Origin: Hydnum rufescens UP504
Lineage: Eukaryota > Basidiomycota > Agaricomycetes > Cantharellales > Hydnaceae
Length of the DNA: 12,008 nt
Reading direction: 5' to 3'
NCBI GenBank assembly: GCA_014904985.1
Contig: MU129295.1
Coordinates: 3,083 to 15,090 of the forward strand
The notes beneath the pieces were generated by a model. It had not been told where the DNA came from, did not search any database, and saw only the letters and a list, made by a program, of their open reading frames with translations. The position numbers and the translations under genes are program-made. Below, piece after piece: positions 7,927 to 12,008 of this stretch (position 1 is its first letter; the number at the start of each line of letters is the position of its first letter).

Positions 7927-8835
7927 GATGGATTCATTTTTCATGAGGAGGGCTATCACGCTGCATTGCGCGCAGGAACTCGTATTTCAACCAGATTCGC
8001 CGTCGCACAGATTTCTAGGAAAGGATACTGTCAAATTTCCATTTATATGGCAGTAGAGGTGACAGGTATGGTCGGAACAGTGTGGGAGCACCCGGATTCT
8101 GCAGACACCATGGTTCAGAGGCATTATGGCAGATGGTCGGATGTTTCCATTTCATGCACTTCAGAGGGACGATGTATGGAGAGCAGCTTGATTCCTCCCC
8201 CGACTTTCTGGCATAGTACAGCTGGCGGACATCATATCGAATCGAACGGAGCACTAGATGTGCCGTTTATTATCCAATTCTGAGGCCTGAGCTACACACG
8301 TCCTAATAGATATCTGAGAGATACGTAGTTGCTGCTAAAACACTGACATTCCCTCAGACTGGCCACTGGCTTATGCCAGAACAGTGACGAACTCCTGAAG
8401 CCATACAAGAAAGGATTCGTTGTTTATCCCGCGAATTCTGTATTTCGAGATGTGAGTCATACTAGTGGATTGAGTCAGCCATCTAATCTGCTGCGAGAGG
8501 CCATCGAGCAGGTATTTGGGAAACCGCAATCATGGGACAGTGCGCCATGAAACAGAGATTTTCGCTTATGGTGATGTTCTGGGGTTCGTTCTCCTATTTA
8601 ACTGCCACTGTGGATCTCGATCTCGTACCACAGGCCAATCGTATCTCCACAGGATTATCCAAATTCACCGTTCCCCTCGCCGTGGACACAATTCAAATGA
8701 GAAAACTACCACCGTTCGTCATTGAACATATCCCACTGATGACTACGGATTGTCCACACCCCCAATACCTGATCAATAATTAACTCGGCATTTTCTCACT
8801 AAGTCTATGAGACACAAACTCGCTGCATTCCTTAC
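7922..8835 (+). other. right-arm counterpart of 7106-7906, non-coding
   Basis: Similarity is lowest here, with short matching words separated by gaps, such as GTGGATCTCGATC against GTGGACCCGATC. An open frame at 7921-8283 has no counterpart on the collinear left arm and no recognisable motif, so I treat it as chance. Confidence 0.6.
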
Positions 8836-10060
8836 ATTCTCCACAGAGTGGTTCCCAAGAGATTCTGGCCAGCAAAAGCCTTATCATTAGGAGTATTCGT
8901 ACGCATACTACTGCCTTCACCGCTCAGTGTAGCAATAAGCCTCTTGTCCCACTATCCACTTTTGCATATACAAATCGAAATTGATTTTGGCTCAACCAGT
9001 TGGAACTATTGTCAAGATATCTGCATGTCAGCCCATAGGCTCATCGACCTTCTAACTAGGTCTACGAATACATGCAGGATCTCTCCACTATCTCCCTCAG
9101 CACATTTCACTTATAGGCCTAATCTAATTTTTACTCTACATACATTGTGAAGCCCTACGCCCACCATTTCACTCGGGTCTTTGAGCTTGAGGAGATTTCG
9201 GATTAAACTCGCTGCCTTTGCATCCCTGCAGCCTTCGATTCAGCGGCAAGAGCTTCCACACCTGCTAAATATGAACAATTTTGTCTCTAGTCCACCAGCG
9301 GAGCGGAGACGCTTCGGAGAAATCTGGAAGTACGAGTTTCCATCATCATCGACAACATAAAATTAATTTTCAACCCCTAATCTTCTGTGCACCCCACCTC
9401 TAAGCCTCAAACCGACTTACCAAATCTCGGACTACATCCGCCATTTCTAAACCTTCGACACAAGCTTCTAGTTATGTTGTTAAGAGTTCTATCTCAGACT
9501 CCGGTCCGTCGGCTCCTATTCATTTTAAAGCCCTAGGAGACACACCTAGTTAGTCTCCAATCCCACACGATCGACCTTTCACTTTCCAGCCATCGCGTAT
9601 CCGGCCTAGCTCTTTCAGGATTGATTTTGCTCTGTAGTTGTTTAAATTCCCTATTCCCTATCCACTATACACTTCCCGATTAATGACACGGACAGAGCAA
9701 AACAAGTCCATATTATTAATCCCCCTATACTAAGGGGCACGTTGCATCTCAATTTCTAAGGGACACGTCGCATGCACAAATTCGTGGATGCCCCATGTTG
9801 CGAACCCAGTGGACCTTACGCACAATAATCCAACTATTGCATTATGGTGCGTGTGTATGAAGGAGATCATGGATTTAACGTCTAGGCATATGTCAAGCGG
9901 AATCATGAAGGCCCAACTTTGGTTTTCAAGATCGAATGGACATATGGATGTGAGGCGGCTTGACACGTAGAAACAGAACCAGCTCCCTCTTTTGCACTCG
10001 ATACTAATTACCTTTACTTCAGCCAGGGATGTCTACTGTATTCCTTTTTGTTAGCATCTT
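8836..10060 (+). pseudogene. diverged copy of the unrecognised gene
   Basis: This matches minus-strand 7120-6300 in order. Preserved words include CACAGAGTGGTTC, ATGCAGGA-CTC-CCACTATCTCCCTCAGCACATTTC, TTTGAGCTTGAGGAGAT, AAAGCCCTAG-GAGACACACCTAGT, AAATTCGTGG, CAGTGGACCTTAC, ACTATTGCATTATGG and TCAGCCAGGGATGTCT. Frames are destroyed by frequent small insertions. A block of roughly 110 bp at about 9615-9725 has no left-arm counterpart. Confidence 0.7.
9625..9702. repeat. 11-bp inverted repeat inside a right-arm insertion
   Basis: TTTTGCTCTGT (9625-9635) and ACAGAGCAAAA (9692-9702) are perfect complements across a 56-bp loop. The segment falls within the stretch absent from the left arm between the CTAGCT and GGGCACGTTGC anchors. 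It could be a tiny foldback element or an insertion by strand switching. Confidence 0.55.
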
Positions 10061-10167
10061 CAATTTTGTTCATATCACTTGTCATTTTATGTTTCGTTGA
10101 TTTTCTTTGGGCTCTTAGACATCCATGAATGTAGTTTAATGCACCACATTCACTACACTTTTCTAAC

Positions 10168-10660
10168 AATGCGCAGACTAGCAATATCAGGACTTGCACG
10201 CCCGGTGTGTACCGCATCAAGAAATAAGCAGAATGGTCTAGCGCAGTACTCTCTGTCTGATGTCATCACAAAGTTTCCGGGTCAATTAATTGTCCTTGGA
10301 GTCTCCGCACTTGCAAGTATTGAGGCACACCTTTTGAAAAGATTAATTGATGCACAGCTCGACAATATTCCATCGTCCACCATACCGGAAGTTGGACGAA
10401 AGGTAGACCCAACCATTCTCTCGCCTCGCAGTCGACATGCATGGCGTATAGACTTGTTTGCCGCATGCTGTCGACAATCGCGCCAATACACGGAAAAAGT
10501 TCGGCCAGACCCTTTATCACCTTCTATAGGGGCATATGAACGGATCGTCCAATCTTCGGTTCTAGATCACTACGCATGCATCCTCTACTGGATAAACGGG
10601 ACAATCCAACGTTTTCCTGTGCCGGCCCGCACCACATCTAACGGAACTTCTGCACAGTAA
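10168..10660 (+). pseudogene. diverged copy of KDZ transposase N-terminal exon
   Basis: The translated stretch still reads STIPEVGRKVDPTILSPRSRHAW and, after a poorly matching part, AYERIVQSS. It parallels PPPEVEESRPPTILSPRQSRHAW and AYERIVQSG in the left-arm gene. Nucleotide matches begin at the counterpart of the left ATG (10168) and continue through the exon. The open frame 10079-10660 containing it is partly accidental; it is not a gene in its own right. Confidence 0.75.
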
Positions 10661-11330
10661 CTCTGATACTCTATCGCTTGTCGTACCGCTACGTTTCACT
10701 TGATAGATCTCTCTCTCGCCACTTGTGCCATAGACTACACACATACATAGGGAGTTGAAGATTCCTCACTGGAAGGTGAGTCGCATGTAATCACTTAGCC
10801 GCAACACGAGTTTGGTCAACACGTGGCTTTTCCATTGCGCACCAGTCCATCCCCGAGGAATGCCTCGCCATCGTCAAACTAATGTGCCATGCTGGACAAA
10901 ACAAAGAAGCTCATGAAACAGTTCATATCCCTCAATAACAGCCAGTCTACATTTACGCATATAGAACTGCCAAAAACTACACCATACAAAAAAAAATTAA
11001 TTTCCCTGCCGGGCTATATTGCTATCCTTCTCTCTACCGAGTAGTATACAGAGACACATGAAAAAGTAACAAAAAAGAACAAGCCATTTGCGAGGCATGA
11101 ATGGGCCATCAAATCGTTCATTACTGGTTATTATTAGAGTGAAGCGTGCCCGGCGTACCTGCTCCATACATCAGTATGTGGCTAGAGAGCCATGGCGTAG
11201 CGCGTGTTAAACATAATGGACTCATCTGATGGATGCTATATATTTCCTTGAGTGTCCCCCCCACCCCCCCCCAAGGATAGTTAGGATCATCTCGCGGCAT
11301 TATCTGCTTTGGCACAACTCTCACTTGCTC
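10661..11330 (+). pseudogene. diverged copy of KDZ intron 1 to intron 2 region
   Basis: Counterparts of minus-strand 5787-5440 appear in order: a degraded donor near 10683, ACATAGGGA-TTGAAGA near 10745, GTTTGGTCAA (10812), GGCTTTTCCAT, CACCAGTCCATCCC (10838), CCGGGCTAT (11010), GAATGGGCC (11098) and the ACCTGCTCCATACATC-GTATG exon end (11158). Inserts of about 110 bp (about 10900-11008, AC-rich) and about 45 bp (about 11045-11092) are not in the left arm. Confidence 0.7.
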
Positions 11331-12008
11331 ATCATATCAATGAGCTCGATGCCATACAGTCCATTCTAGCCGTGCTTGAGACATGATACACAAAACTCAT
11401 ATCGAAGCAGGGCCCATGCCGGCATCAGTTCTCGCGGTGACCGCCACTACCTAAGTTTCGTCACCTGAAGCTGCCATTTAACAAACACGCTGGATCTGAA
11501 TTCTCCATGTCCCCCACAAATCCCATTTGACTCGCTGCTGCTCCCTCCGAACTTTACATATAGATACAACAATCATCCAGATATTTCAATGCACGAATGT
11601 GATCTCAATTACCGAGCTAAAACATTGGCCATGATCAGACTGGTGCAAAACCAGGATGATTGCATTCGAGAACGCCCACTTCAGATAGCGTACACTTGCA
11701 GACACGAATGTCGCAAGGCGTGTATTCATTCATTACAAAACGATCCACAACTTCAGCACCATGCCACACCCATGTGCGTCCGCTCCGCTCGCTCTCCCCT
11801 GCCCCCCTACTTGTGGTTGTAATCATCCTTCTGCACATGAACACCCGCCCAATGTTATCGTGACGGCAATTTTAAAGCATAATTTTGAAGTAAATAATTA
11901 ATTGAATCCTATCTAATTGTTAGACCCGATCGCAATACGTCTCATGCAGTTGACTAGTAATTTTCACAAACAAAAATGAACAACGCTACGGATCTCTCTC
12001 TCTCTTTT
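11331..12008 (+). pseudogene. diverged copy of KDZ exon 3 to start of exon 4
   Basis: Matches to minus-strand 5430-4985 include ATCGAAGCAG, TTTCGTCACCTGAAG, AACATTGGCCAT, GTGCAAAACCAGGA, ATTCGAGAACGCCC, CTTGCAGACACGAATG, CAATGTTA and TTAGACCCGATC. No frame survives. An extra stretch near 11735-11815 (C/T-rich) has no left counterpart. A short CT repeat closes the window (11992-12004). Confidence 0.7.

Larger units (their letters stand above)
7922..12008 (+). repeat. right arm of large inverted repeat, heavily diverged
   Basis: The plus strand follows the left arm's minus strand in order over its full length. Anchors (left against right): GATGTCAGCC 6990s/9025, AATACATGCAGGA 6950s/9067, AAGTACGAGTTTC 6755s/9327, GGGCACGTTGCATC 6547-6560/9735-9748, GCAGACTAGCA 6205s/10172, ATTCTCTCGCCTCGC 6000s/10415, ACCTGCTCCATACATC 5515-5530/11158-11173, TTTCGTCACCTGAAG 5318-5332/11456-11470, AACATTGGCCAT 5205-5216/11623-11634. 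It is about 1.4 times longer than the left arm and retains no complete reading frame. Confidence 0.88.

Noticed and set aside
7921..8283. 120-codon plus-strand open frame
   Set aside because: It lies in the right arm; the collinear left-arm sequence is closed in every frame and the product has no family features.
10079..10660. 193-codon plus-strand open frame as an independent gene
   Set aside because: Only its middle and end echo the KDZ N-terminal exon; the first third is the spacer counterpart and the rest is shifted between frames.
11225..11280. C-rich tract as a possible structured RNA or G-quadruplex on the minus strand
   Set aside because: It consists of one C6 and one C9 run only, in the error- or insertion-rich right arm; there is no four-run pattern.

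Overview
The window looks like a transposon graveyard from a mushroom-forming basidiomycete (Agaricomycete). The main evidence is a Kyakuja-Dileera-Zisupton (KDZ) transposase of the type expanded in those fungi. It lies beside a hAT-type BED-finger transposase and the 3' ends of a Tad/LINE-like non-LTR retrotransposon. The reconstructed introns are short (44-67 bp), mostly with GTRNGT donors. I see no intact gene, no host gene and no RNA gene. All recognisable coding sequence of the left two thirds is on the minus strand and is decayed.

Layout. (1) 1-347: LINE 3' fragment, copy 1. (2) 348-1687: the 5' half of a hAT element (minus strand), made of a BED zinc finger, the start of the transposase, an untranslated leader and a terminal region dense in CAAGTC/GACTTG, ending in TAGTGTTGCC at 1687. 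(3) 1688-2380: no gene; it holds several small palindromes and a 10-bp tandem array at 2171-2210. (4) 2382-2757: LINE 3' fragment, copy 2, better preserved and in the same orientation as copy 1. (5) 2733 to about 6087, possibly 6215: KDZ transposase pseudogene, eight exons, about 995 codons, with six in-frame TGA codons and two single-base frame breaks. Its last codons run into LINE copy 2. (6) 6300-7105: a conserved open region in two overlapping frames that I do not recognise. (7) 7106-7906: no coding sequence. (8) 7900-7926: a hinge. (9) 7922-12008: a strongly diverged inverted copy of segments 7, 6 and the 5' part of 5.

The main structural result is a very large imperfect inverted repeat. 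The minus strand read from 7910 down to about 4985 is collinear with the plus strand read from 7922 up to the window end. Every segment of the left arm I compared, coding, intronic and non-coding, has a counterpart in the same order in the right arm. The right arm is about 1.4 times longer, because of many one- to few-base insertions and several inserts of 40-120 bp. Two readings remain open: an old head-to-head duplication of a transposon block, or a fold-back (palindromic) read left poorly polished in an assembly. The sequence alone does not settle this; read coverage over the hinge would.

Nothing here looks like an active system. The KDZ and hAT genes both carry TGA stops where Arg (CGA) is plausible, which fits CpG deamination of silenced repeats.
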